From contig JANQFD010000046.1 in the NCBI GenBank assembly GCA_028278005.1, forward strand, positions 1-9,036: a DNA stretch of 9,036 nt, in the 5' to 3' direction. Numbering within the stretch: position 1 is the stretch's first letter; each line of letters opens with the position of its first letter. This DNA is from Chlorobium sp. (GTDB taxonomy: Bacteria; Bacteroidota; Chlorobiia; Chlorobiales; Chlorobiaceae). The notes beneath the pieces were generated by a model. It did no database searches. It was not told where the DNA came from and was given only the letters and a program-made list of their open reading frames with translations. Below, piece by piece: positions 1 through 5,650 of the stretch. A program made the position numbers and the translations under genes.

Positions 1-37
1 GGCCGTAATCGAGCTCGATTTTTCGTGATATGATCAT
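1..37 (-). CDS. 5' end of a minus-strand gene, possibly a QueD/6-pyruvoyltetrahydropterin synthase-like protein (partial)
   Basis: Read on the minus strand, an ATG at 37-35 opens a frame that stays open to the window edge and gives MIISRKIELDYG. An AGAGGT Shine-Dalgarno-like stretch lies about 11 bases upstream. The short strand followed by an aromatic-Gly just before the cut resembles the start of QueD/PTPS proteins, where the next residue is a zinc-binding His, but that residue is cut off here. Only 12 codons are visible, so the product assignment is a guess from a short N-terminal pattern. That a gene starts here, divergent from umuDC, is more likely than its identity. Confidence 0.35.
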   Translation of the reverse strand, partial: MIISRKIELDYG

Positions 38-261
38 TGTTGCCGTGACCTCTTAATCTTTGTGCTGTAGAGACGCAAAGTGTACGGAAAAAAAAGGAAA
101 TGGACAACTGCAGGGAGAATAGGAGGGGTTAGGTGCTAAGTGCCAAGGGGAAAATAGCAGTGTGTTAATTCGTGGACTTCAAAAAACCAACAGCGCTTCA
201 ATTGCCTGTTACGGGGATTATATGTATTGTGGTGAATGGGCATAGGACAAAAGTGTCGCAT
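38..261. other. Divergent intergenic region upstream of umuD
   Basis: This stretch separates the minus-strand gene from umuD and should carry promoters for both. A strong ribosome-binding-type sequence, AGGAGGGG, lies at 121-128. It is placed to serve a GTG at 133 that opens an 11-codon frame ending in TAA at 166-168, three bases before another in-frame GTG at 172. From 172 the frame runs without a stop into umuD. I looked for an E. coli-type LexA box (CTG-N10-CAG) and a convincing -35/-10 pair and found neither. How umuDC is regulated is therefore not visible; a lineage-specific LexA motif could be present and unrecognised. Confidence 0.4.
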
Positions 262-717
262 ATGATGAGACTGGTGAAAATTCATAACAGCTCCTCGATC
301 GACTTTTATTCGGCAGATGTCACAACGGAACTCGAGTTACCGCTTTCCTCGTCGGAAATTTCCGCCGGGTTTCCGTCGCCCGCGGACGATCATCTGGAGC
401 TGAAGCTTGACTTGAACAAGGCGCTGATCCGCCATCCGAGCGCAACGTTTTACGGCCGGGTCAAGGGATATTCCATGGTTGAGGTGGGGATAGAGGAGGG
501 GGACATTCTCGTTATCGACAAGTCGCTCGATCCTAAAGAAGGAGATATCGCGGTCTGTTTTCTCGACGGAGAGTTTACGGTGAAGCGTATCGGAAAGCAG
601 GGGGGCAGACTGTGCCTGATGCCCGCCAATGAGGAGTTCAAGCCGATTCCCGTGACCGGGGAGAGTGACTTTCTTGTCTGGGGAATCGTTACCTACGTTA
701 TCCATAAAACACGATAG
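262..717 (+). CDS. umuD: UmuD, self-cleaving subunit of Pol V-type translesion polymerase (S24/LexA-like peptidase)
   Basis: UmuD regulates translesion synthesis. RecA filaments trigger its self-cleavage to UmuD', which joins UmuC as DNA polymerase V. From the ATG at 262 the protein is 151 residues (E. coli about 139). The likely cleavage bond is Ala35-Gly36 in SAGFPSPADD; E. coli UmuD uses Cys-Gly, whereas LexA uses Ala-Gly. The catalytic serine is Ser71 in VKGYSM and the catalytic lysine is Lys108 in GEFTVKRI, so the protease is intact. The start is uncertain: the frame is open back to GTG 172 (181 residues), with further candidates at 232, 253, 265 and 274, none with a good ribosome-binding site. 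I chose 262 because it gives a near-normal length. umuC follows after 14 bases, so the two are one operon. Identity is secure; the start is not. Confidence 0.9.
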   Translation: MMRLVKIHNSSSIDFYSADVTTELELPLSSSEISAGFPSPADDHLELKLDLNKALIRHPSATFYGRVKGYSMVEVGIEEGDILVIDKSLDPKEGDIAVCFLDGEFTVKRIGKQGGRLCLMPANEEFKPIPVTGESDFLVWGIVTYVIHKTR

Positions 718-731
718 GGAGGGCTTACGGG

Positions 732-2003
732 ATGTTTGCCCTTGTGGACTGCAATAACTTCTATGTCTCTTGTGAACGGGTTTTCAATCCCGCGCTCTGC
801 AATCGGCCTGTTGTGGTGCTTTCCAACAATGACGGTTGTATTATTTCCCGATCCCAGGAAGTCAAGGCTTTAGGGATTCCCATGGCGTCTGCGGTGTTCA
901 AGCATAAGGATCTGCTTGAACAGCATGATGTGGTGCTGTTTTCCCCCAACTTTGCGCTCTATGGCGATATGTCGTCACGGGTGATGAACACGCTTGGCGG
1001 TCTGCTGCCCGATATCGAGATTTATTCCATCGACGAGGCATTTGCCGGCCTGCAAGGGTTCAGACGATACGATCTTGGTGAACTGGCGGGGAGAGTAAGG
1101 GATACCATAAAACGGAACACGGGTATTCCTGTGAGCGTCGGTGTTGGCCCGACCAAAACCCTTGCGAAAATCGCAAATCATCTGGCGAAGAAAGACGCCC
1201 GCTATCACGGGGTATGCGTGCTTGAGCATGAGGGAGACATCCGCAAAGCGTTGGGAGGCGTTCAGGTTGGGGATGTCTGGGGAATAGGTCGGGGATACGA
1301 CCGTTTTTTGCGCAGTCATGCTATCGAAACTGCACTTGATCTGGCTGACCTTTCACCGGAGTGGGTAGGGCGGTATATGCATATCAACGGGTCGAGGGTT
1401 CAGCAGGAACTGAACGGCGTTTCCTGCCTTTCTCTGGAGCATGTTCGGCCACCCAGGAAAAGTATCTGTACCTCACGTTCTTTCGGGAAAAAGGTTACAA
1501 AGTTTGGAGAACTGGAAAACGCTGTTGGAAGTTTCGCGTCGAGATGTGCGGCGCGGCTGCGCGAGGAGAGATTGCTTGCCGGTTTTGTGACCGTTTTTGT
1601 CTACTCGGGTTCATTCGATAATCCGCGATGCCGTTACAAGGGCGGGCACACGGTTGCCATACCGGTTGCGACGCAAGGCACGTTGGAAATCGTGCGGTGT
1701 GCGCTGGATGTCCTGAAAGAGGTTTACCGTAAAGGGAGTGCATATAAAAAAGCGGGGGTTGTACTGAGTGGACTTTTTCCTGCATCGGCCTCATGTGTTA
1801 CGCCCTCGCTGTTCGATGAAAACGGAATTTTCGGCCGTGATTCGCAAGCGCTCATGCAGGCTATTGATGTGGTCAACTCCCGATACGGTTCCGGCTCTCT
1901 CAGGCTTGCTGTTGCAGGTTCGTCAGGCTGGAAGCAGCGCATGGAAAAGCTTTCTCCACGCTACACGACCTGCTGGGAGGACATTATTGCTGTGAAAGCG
2001 TAA
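732..2003 (+). CDS. umuC: UmuC, catalytic subunit of Pol V-type Y-family DNA polymerase
   Basis: Error-prone Y-family polymerase that copies past DNA lesions together with UmuD'. The 423-residue length matches E. coli UmuC (422). The palm carries Asp6 in LVDCNNFY and the catalytic pair Asp101-Glu102 in YSIDEAF. Tyr11 sits at the steric-gate position. A helix-hairpin-helix-like stretch (around 171-192), a little-finger domain, and the UmuC-type C-terminus LSPRYTTCWEDI (407-418) follow. At the position of the E. coli beta-clamp motif (357-361, QLNLF) this protein has TPSLF, which keeps the hydrophobic end but lacks the glutamine. Translation probably starts at ATG 732, preceded by GGAGG at 718-722 that lies just after the umuD stop. 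Polymerase identity is clear; SOS control is inferred from the family. Confidence 0.96.
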   Translation: MFALVDCNNFYVSCERVFNPALCNRPVVVLSNNDGCIISRSQEVKALGIPMASAVFKHKDLLEQHDVVLFSPNFALYGDMSSRVMNTLGGLLPDIEIYSIDEAFAGLQGFRRYDLGELAGRVRDTIKRNTGIPVSVGVGPTKTLAKIANHLAKKDARYHGVCVLEHEGDIRKALGGVQVGDVWGIGRGYDRFLRSHAIETALDLADLSPEWVGRYMHINGSRVQQELNGVSCLSLEHVRPPRKSICTSRSFGKKVTKFGELENAVGSFASRCAARLREERLLAGFVTVFVYSGSFDNPRCRYKGGHTVAIPVATQGTLEIVRCALDVLKEVYRKGSAYKKAGVVLSGLFPASASCVTPSLFDENGIFGRDSQALMQAIDVVNSRYGSGSLRLAVAGSSGWKQRMEKLSPRYTTCWEDIIAVKA

Positions 2004-2065
2004 TTCTTTAAATACCTGAAACTTTCTGCGGATAAATGCTTTTATTGTGGGGGAATGGGACAGGT

Positions 2066-2094
2066 TTGCACGTCCTGAGGTGACAGGCTACGAT
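2066..2094 (+). promoter_or_regulatory. Weak candidate promoter for cysE
   Basis: TTGCAC (2066-2071) and TACGAT (2089-2094) are 17 bases apart, 29 bases before the cysE ATG. Each matches the sigma-70 consensus only partly, so this is a positional guess. No strong terminator follows umuC, so read-through from umuDC into cysE is also possible. Confidence 0.2.
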
Positions 2095-2123
2095 AAAAAG
2101 CAACAAATGAAGCGCAGGGAATC

Positions 2124-2918
2124 ATGACGGCAGAGGATATATGGTCGGTTATACGCTCGGAGGCAAAGCGTGAGATTGAGCGTGAACCATGCATGAAGCA
2201 CTATCTGGAGCAGCATATTCTGAGCTTCGACGACTTTGCTTCAGCGCTTGCCATGCTGCTTTCGGTGAAGCTTGCCTCAAAGCATTTTCCTCCGCAGGTT
2301 CTGCAGGAACTTTTCGATGACTTCTACGAAAAGAGCCCTGAGGCTGTCGATATCGCGGTGTTCGATCTTGCGGCAACGCTCGAAAGGGATCCGGCAGCAG
2401 TCAACTATTTCGAGATTATGCTGTTCCTCAAAGGCTTCCAGGCGCTTCAGGCTTACCGTCTGTCGCACTGGCTGTGGAACAGTAACCGAAAACCGATGGC
2501 CTATCTTATGCAGAACAGGATGTCTGAGGTGTTCGCTGTCGATATTCATCCTGCGGCACGAATAGGCAAGGGAATCCTGCTTGATCATGCTACAAGCCTT
2601 GTTATCGGTGAAACAGCGGTGGTCGAGGACAATGTGTCGATCCTGCACGAGGTGACGCTTGGCGGAACAGGCAAGGAGAGCGGTGATCGCCATCCCAAGG
2701 TAAGAAAATCGGTTCTGATCGGAGCAGGTGCCAAGATTCTCGGTAATGTCGAGATCGGAGAGGGTGCTAAAGTCGGAGCGGGCAGCGTGGTGCTCGAAGA
2801 CGTGCCGCCACACTATACAGTGGCAGGCGTTCCTGCTCAGATTGTCGGTAGGACCGAAGTGGCCCAGCCTTCTCTGGAGATGAACCAGCGCCTGATCGCC
2901 AAACGGCGTCAGGAATGA
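2124..2918 (+). CDS. cysE: Serine O-acetyltransferase
   Basis: Transfers acetyl from acetyl-CoA to L-serine to make O-acetylserine, the committed step of cysteine synthesis, in the cytoplasm. The 264-residue protein has an all-helical N-terminal SATase domain (about 1-130) followed by a left-handed beta-helix of hexapeptide repeats (about 135-245), including IGAGAKILGNVEIGEG and VAGVPAQIVGR. Active-site residues fall at a constant offset of 3 from E. coli CysE: Asp89, Asp140, Asp154-His155 in LLDHATS, and His190 in GDRHPK. The start has a modest CAGGGA ribosome-binding site at 2115-2120. The C-terminus ends RRQE, without the terminal isoleucine that docks into cysteine synthase CysK in enteric bacteria, so a canonical CysE-CysK complex is not predicted. 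It lies 120 bases after umuC and converges on aroC. Confidence 0.95.
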   Translation: MTAEDIWSVIRSEAKREIEREPCMKHYLEQHILSFDDFASALAMLLSVKLASKHFPPQVLQELFDDFYEKSPEAVDIAVFDLAATLERDPAAVNYFEIMLFLKGFQALQAYRLSHWLWNSNRKPMAYLMQNRMSEVFAVDIHPAARIGKGILLDHATSLVIGETAVVEDNVSILHEVTLGGTGKESGDRHPKVRKSVLIGAGAKILGNVEIGEGAKVGAGSVVLEDVPPHYTVAGVPAQIVGRTEVAQPSLEMNQRLIAKRRQE

Positions 2919-2925
2919 TCTGTTG

Positions 2926-4122
2926 TTATCGCTTCCTGAATCTTGCGGTTATTTCCTCTCTATACGCGTCGAGCCTCTCGATAATTTCTGCAAGATGATC
3001 CCCGCCTGTTTTTTTCAGTAACGCGTTTGCAACGATTGGTGCTACAACAGCTTCGGCGATCACGCTGCACGCAGGTACCGCACAGGTGTCGCTGCGTTCT
3101 ATGTGCGAGAGGTGTGCGTCCATCGAATTCATGTCGAACGAGTGCAACGGGGACATCAGCGTGGCGATAGGCTTCATGGCAGCCCTGAGGTGGATGATCG
3201 ATCCGTTCGTCATACTGCCTTCAAGGCCGCCTGCCCGGTTCGTTTTACGGGACGGACCGCCTTCAGCACCCGGATGCAACTCGTCGTGTACCTCTGAGCC
3301 GGGTTTCCTGGCATTGTCGAATGCAGTGCCGATTTCCACGCCTTTGACCGCCTGAATGGAAATAAGTGCGGAAGCAAGTTCCGCATCGAGCCGGCGGTCA
3401 TGCTGAACATACGAGCCCAGCCCCATAGGGACTCCTGTGATGAACAGCTCGATGATGCCGCCCAATGTGTCCCCCTCTTCTTTTGCCTTGTCGATGGCGG
3501 CAACGGCTTTTTCTTCATCCGCTTTTTCCAGCATGCGGACGCAGGAAGTGTCGGCTTTTTTCGTCAGTGTTTCCGCTCCTTTTTCAAGAAGTTCCTGAAC
3601 ATGTGCCGCAGATGAAGCCGCATCGGCAGGGCCGATGGACGAAACGTAACTGCCTATCTGGATGCCTGCCGATCTCAGAAAGACTTTCGCAAGCGAACAG
3701 GCGGCAACGCGGGCTGCGGTTTCACGGGCAGAGGCACGTTCTATAACCGGCCGTATATCTTCGAAGCCGTACTTGATCATGCCGGTAAGATCGGCATGGC
3801 CGGGTCTCGGTATGCTGATAGCCGGGACGTCTTCGTCCGGCTTTTCAAACTGGGCCATTTTTACCGTCCAGTTTTTCCAGTCCCGGTTCTCTATTTGCAG
3901 AGAGACCGGCGAGCCGATGGTTTTTCCGAAACGTATGCCCGAAAGCACAATGGCTTTGTCGGTTTCTATTTTCATGCGGCCACCCCTTCCGTATCCCTGC
4001 TGGCGTCTTGCCAGTTCATGATTGATGTCCTCAGGGGTGATCGCTATCCCCGAAGGAAGGCCCTCGACAATCGCCGAAAGCGCCGGTCCATGTGATTCTC
4101 CTGCTGTAAAGTATCTGATCAT
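2926..4122 (-). CDS. aroC: Chorismate synthase
   Basis: Last step of the shikimate pathway: converts 5-enolpyruvylshikimate-3-phosphate to chorismate using reduced FMN. The 398-residue protein is of the longer, Bacillus-like size class (E. coli about 361). Visible family motifs are GESHG (8-12, His11), RRQQGYGRGGRM (39-50), PGHADLTGMIKYG (107-119, His109, one of the two catalytic histidines), ERASARETAARV (128-139), GGPSRKTNRAGGLEGSMTNG (288-307) and RSDTCAVPA (343-351). In the second signature a residue that is normally Gly or Ala is Cys (Cys142), read from a TGT codon; this may be a lineage variant. ATG 4122 gives the standard N-terminus, with only a weak purine stretch upstream. The gene faces cysE with 7 bases between stops and is separated from upstream hemB by a terminator, so it needs its own promoter in 4123-4177. 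Confidence 0.97.
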   Translation of the reverse strand: MIRYFTAGESHGPALSAIVEGLPSGIAITPEDINHELARRQQGYGRGGRMKIETDKAIVLSGIRFGKTIGSPVSLQIENRDWKNWTVKMAQFEKPDEDVPAISIPRPGHADLTGMIKYGFEDIRPVIERASARETAARVAACSLAKVFLRSAGIQIGSYVSSIGPADAASSAAHVQELLEKGAETLTKKADTSCVRMLEKADEEKAVAAIDKAKEEGDTLGGIIELFITGVPMGLGSYVQHDRRLDAELASALISIQAVKGVEIGTAFDNARKPGSEVHDELHPGAEGGPSRKTNRAGGLEGSMTNGSIIHLRAAMKPIATLMSPLHSFDMNSMDAHLSHIERSDTCAVPACSVIAEAVVAPIVANALLKKTGGDHLAEIIERLDAYREEITARFRKR

Positions 4123-4177
4123 TGTTTCTCTGTCCGGTTGCGCTTTGTTGCACAGACCTGTTACGATTCATTGAGGC

Positions 4178-4207
4178 AAAAAAAACCGGCTGCAGGCATG
4201 CAACCGG
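4178..4207 (-). terminator. Intrinsic terminator of hemB
   Basis: On the minus strand the RNA forms CCGGUUGCA-UGCC-UGCAGCCGG: nine stem pairs (arms 4199-4207 and 4186-4194, one G-U pair) with a four-base loop, followed at once by eight U (A-run 4178-4185 on the plus strand). It lies 47 bases after the hemB stop and 55 bases before the aroC start, which suggests that hemB and aroC are separate transcription units. A second inverted repeat, CCCTGA/TCAGGG at 4235-4240 and 4255-4260, overlaps the hemB stop codon. Confidence 0.85.
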
Positions 4208-4254
4208 AACAAAAGTACAAATTTAATAGAGGCGCCCTGACATTTCGGGACAAA

Positions 4255-5241
4255 TCAGGGAAGTCTTTTAGCGGCTTCCTTGGCGTAATAGGTGAAGATA
4301 ATATCGGCACCTGCACGCTTCATCGCTACCAGGGATTCCATCATGACCCTGTCGCCGTCTATCCATCCTTTTTCCGCACCGGCCATTACCATCGAGTATT
4401 CACCTGAAACGTGGTATACGGCAACAGGCACGTCGAACCGTTCTTTTGTTCTGTAAACGATATCGAGATAAGCAAGTCCGGGCTTGATCATGACAATATC
4501 AGCGCCCTCCATGATATCGAGTTCGATTTCTTTCATGCCTTCGTCGGAGTTTGCCGGATCCATCTGGTAGGTGGATTTATCGCCGAACTGCGGTGCAGAG
4601 TGGAGCGCGTCGCGAAAAGGCCCGTAAAAACTCGAAGAGTATTTTGCGGCATAGGAAAGAATGCCGACATCGGAATGCCCTGCATCGTCAAGCGCTTCGC
4701 GGATTGCCCCGATGCGGCCGTCCATCATGTCGCTCGGAGAAACCATGTCTGCTCCTGCCTTTGCATGGGAGACCGACATTTTGCAGAGGACTTCAACCGT
4801 TTCGTCATTGAGAATGATGCCGTCCTTGACCAGACCGTCATGGCCGAACGGAGTAAACGGATCGAGTGCTACGTCCGTCATGATATACAAATCGGGCAAG
4901 GCTTCCTTGATCGCCCGGATCGCCCGCTGAATAATACCGTCGTCATTATACGCTTCCCTGCCGTCTTCGGTTTTTTCTTCCGGAATGCCAAACAGATCGA
5001 TAGCTTGAATACCCAGATCCCACAGCTCCTGACACTCTTTCACCGCATTGTCGATCGAATAGCGATAGCTGTTGGGCATTGAAGGAACCTCTTCCGTCAC
5101 ATTTGTACCGGGACATACAAAAAGCGGAAACACAAGATCCTTTTTTGTGAGTGTATTCTCCTGTACAAGATTTCTGATAGCAGGGGTTCTGCGGAGTCTT
5201 CTTGGACGGTGTACAATATTCAGTAGATCTGTCTGACTCAT
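4255..5241 (-). CDS. hemB: Porphobilinogen synthase (delta-aminolevulinic acid dehydratase), Mg2+-type
   Basis: Condenses two 5-aminolevulinate molecules to porphobilinogen, feeding heme, bacteriochlorophyll and cobalamin synthesis. From ATG 5241 it is 328 residues and begins MSQTDLLNIVHRPRRLRRT, as I recall for Chlorobium HemB. Schiff-base lysines are Lys200 (SYAAKYSSSFYGPFR) and Lys253 (MIKPGLAYLD). The metal region DVALDPFTPFGHDG (123-136) has Asp and Ala where zinc enzymes have cysteines, so this is the magnesium-dependent type. The open frame extends upstream to an ATG at 5295, adding 18 residues outside the conserved family start; neither start has a well-spaced ribosome-binding site, and I prefer 5241 on length. 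It is divergent from the kinase and followed by a strong terminator. Confidence 0.96.
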   Translation of the reverse strand: MSQTDLLNIVHRPRRLRRTPAIRNLVQENTLTKKDLVFPLFVCPGTNVTEEVPSMPNSYRYSIDNAVKECQELWDLGIQAIDLFGIPEEKTEDGREAYNDDGIIQRAIRAIKEALPDLYIMTDVALDPFTPFGHDGLVKDGIILNDETVEVLCKMSVSHAKAGADMVSPSDMMDGRIGAIREALDDAGHSDVGILSYAAKYSSSFYGPFRDALHSAPQFGDKSTYQMDPANSDEGMKEIELDIMEGADIVMIKPGLAYLDIVYRTKERFDVPVAVYHVSGEYSMVMAGAEKGWIDGDRVMMESLVAMKRAGADIIFTYYAKEAAKRLP

Positions 5242-5418
5242 GTTCTGGATGATTTGGTTTGTTGAAAAGCCAAAAATACGAAAAACCGTTAACATGATGA
5301 AGCACTGCGATTAAAATCTCCTGTCTTGAAAGTGAGGGCAGTAAAATATTACGTAACAAGTCAAGCTTTTTTTTCGTCAGGCGGTTTTTTCTCTTTTTCT
5401 ATTTGCCTATATTATTTC

Positions 5419-5446
5419 TTGATACGGTATGCTGCGTCGGTACAAG
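5419..5446 (+). promoter_or_regulatory. Weak candidate promoter for the kinase gene
   Basis: TTGATA (5419-5424; five of six consensus matches) and TACAAG (5441-5446; four of six) are 16 bases apart. If used, transcription would start near 5453 and give a leader of about 190 bases carrying the small frame and hairpins. The call rests on consensus matching alone. Confidence 0.2.
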
Positions 5447-5488
5447 ACCATTCGTTCCCCCAATCAGTAAAAGGTATTTGATACGTAC

Positions 5489-5650
5489 ATGAAAGATGGC
5501 ATCTCATTCCTCCAGGCCAACCTGGATGTCATTGCTTGTGATTCTGCAGTGCAATCTGCAGCCGGACCCTTTTTTGTGAATGTTACTGACAAGTGCTCAG
5601 GATCTTTCAGAACGAAACCCGAGAGATCCGAAAGGAGGGCCGGAAGATGA
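5489..5650 (+). CDS. Possible 53-residue leader ORF, stop overlapping the kinase start
   Basis: An ATG at 5489 opens a 53-codon frame beginning MKDGISFLQANLDVIACD and ending in TGA at 5648-5650. This stop overlaps the kinase ATG (5647-5649) in an ATGA arrangement typical of translational coupling. I do not recognise the sequence; it has no clear membrane segment or known motif, and its last 15 residues are Arg/Lys-rich because that part of the frame runs through the kinase ribosome-binding region. The upstream purine stretch (AAAAGG near 5468-5473) is too far away to be a good ribosome-binding site. It could be a leader peptide, a gene remnant, or chance. Confidence 0.25.
   Translation: MKDGISFLQANLDVIACDSAVQSAAGPFFVNVTDKCSGSFRTKPERSERRAGR
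5544..5575 (+). terminator. Possible attenuator hairpin in the kinase leader
   Basis: CTGCAG at 5544-5549 and 5556-5561 form a six-base-pair hairpin with a six-base loop. Six T follow at 5570-5575, eight bases after the stem. Upstream, TCCAGG-CCAA-CCTGGA (5511-5526) is another perfect six-pair hairpin. The stem is short and the T-run is set back, so this is at most a weak or conditional terminator. Confidence 0.2.
5600..5629 (+). promoter_or_regulatory. Stem-loop immediately before the kinase ribosome-binding site
   Basis: GGATCTTTC (5600-5608) pairs with GAGAGATCC (5621-5629): nine pairs including one G-U, closing a 12-base loop. It ends three bases before AGGAGGG. The CTTTC of the left arm could instead pair with GAAAG at 5630-5634, which overlaps the ribosome-binding site, so two mutually exclusive folds are possible: one leaving the site free and one covering part of it. 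Confidence 0.4.
5633..5639 (+). promoter_or_regulatory. Ribosome-binding site that fixes the kinase start
   Basis: AGGAGGG lies seven bases before ATG 5647. It is the best-placed ribosome-binding site in the window and favours ATG 5647 over the upstream in-frame GTG at 5593. Confidence 0.85.

Larger units (their letters stand above)
5242..5646. other. Divergent intergenic region between hemB and the hybrid kinase
   Basis: These 405 bases hold the promoters of both flanking genes but no confident gene. From about 5365 to 5400 the plus strand is very T-rich, which on the hemB strand is an A-rich tract of the kind that can act as an upstream promoter element. A TTGACT hexamer on the minus strand follows this tract, but no well-spaced -10 accompanies it. 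The right half (5489-5646) carries a 53-codon open frame, three inverted repeats (5511-5526, 5544-5561, 5600-5629), a T-run and the kinase ribosome-binding site, so the kinase mRNA probably has a structured leader. Confidence 0.5.

Noticed and set aside
38..171. SOS/LexA box upstream of umuDC
   Set aside because: No CTG-N10-CAG or other clear palindrome of that kind could be found by eye; reporting one would be forced.
337..705. Minus-strand open frame of 122 codons opposite umuD
   Set aside because: Overlaps umuD, whose catalytic residues and length are intact; no recognisable motif on this strand.
2028..2048. Terminator after umuC (ATAAA-TGCT-TTTAT hairpin)
   Set aside because: Only five A-T pairs and no following T-run; too weak to support termination.
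4411..5082. Long plus-strand open frame (223 codons) opposite hemB
   Set aside because: It is wholly antisense to a fully conserved hemB, matches no family, and is explained by the codon bias of the opposite strand.
5242..5295. Extra 18 codons at the hemB N-terminus from ATG 5295
   Set aside because: They lie outside the conserved HemB start, the AGGAG upstream is too far from ATG 5295, and the 328-residue form fits the family. The longer form is possible but less likely.
5593..5646. Extension of the kinase to GTG 5593
   Set aside because: It would be translated through the stem-loop and the strong AGGAGGG site, which is ideally spaced for ATG 5647; the added residues look like untranslated leader.
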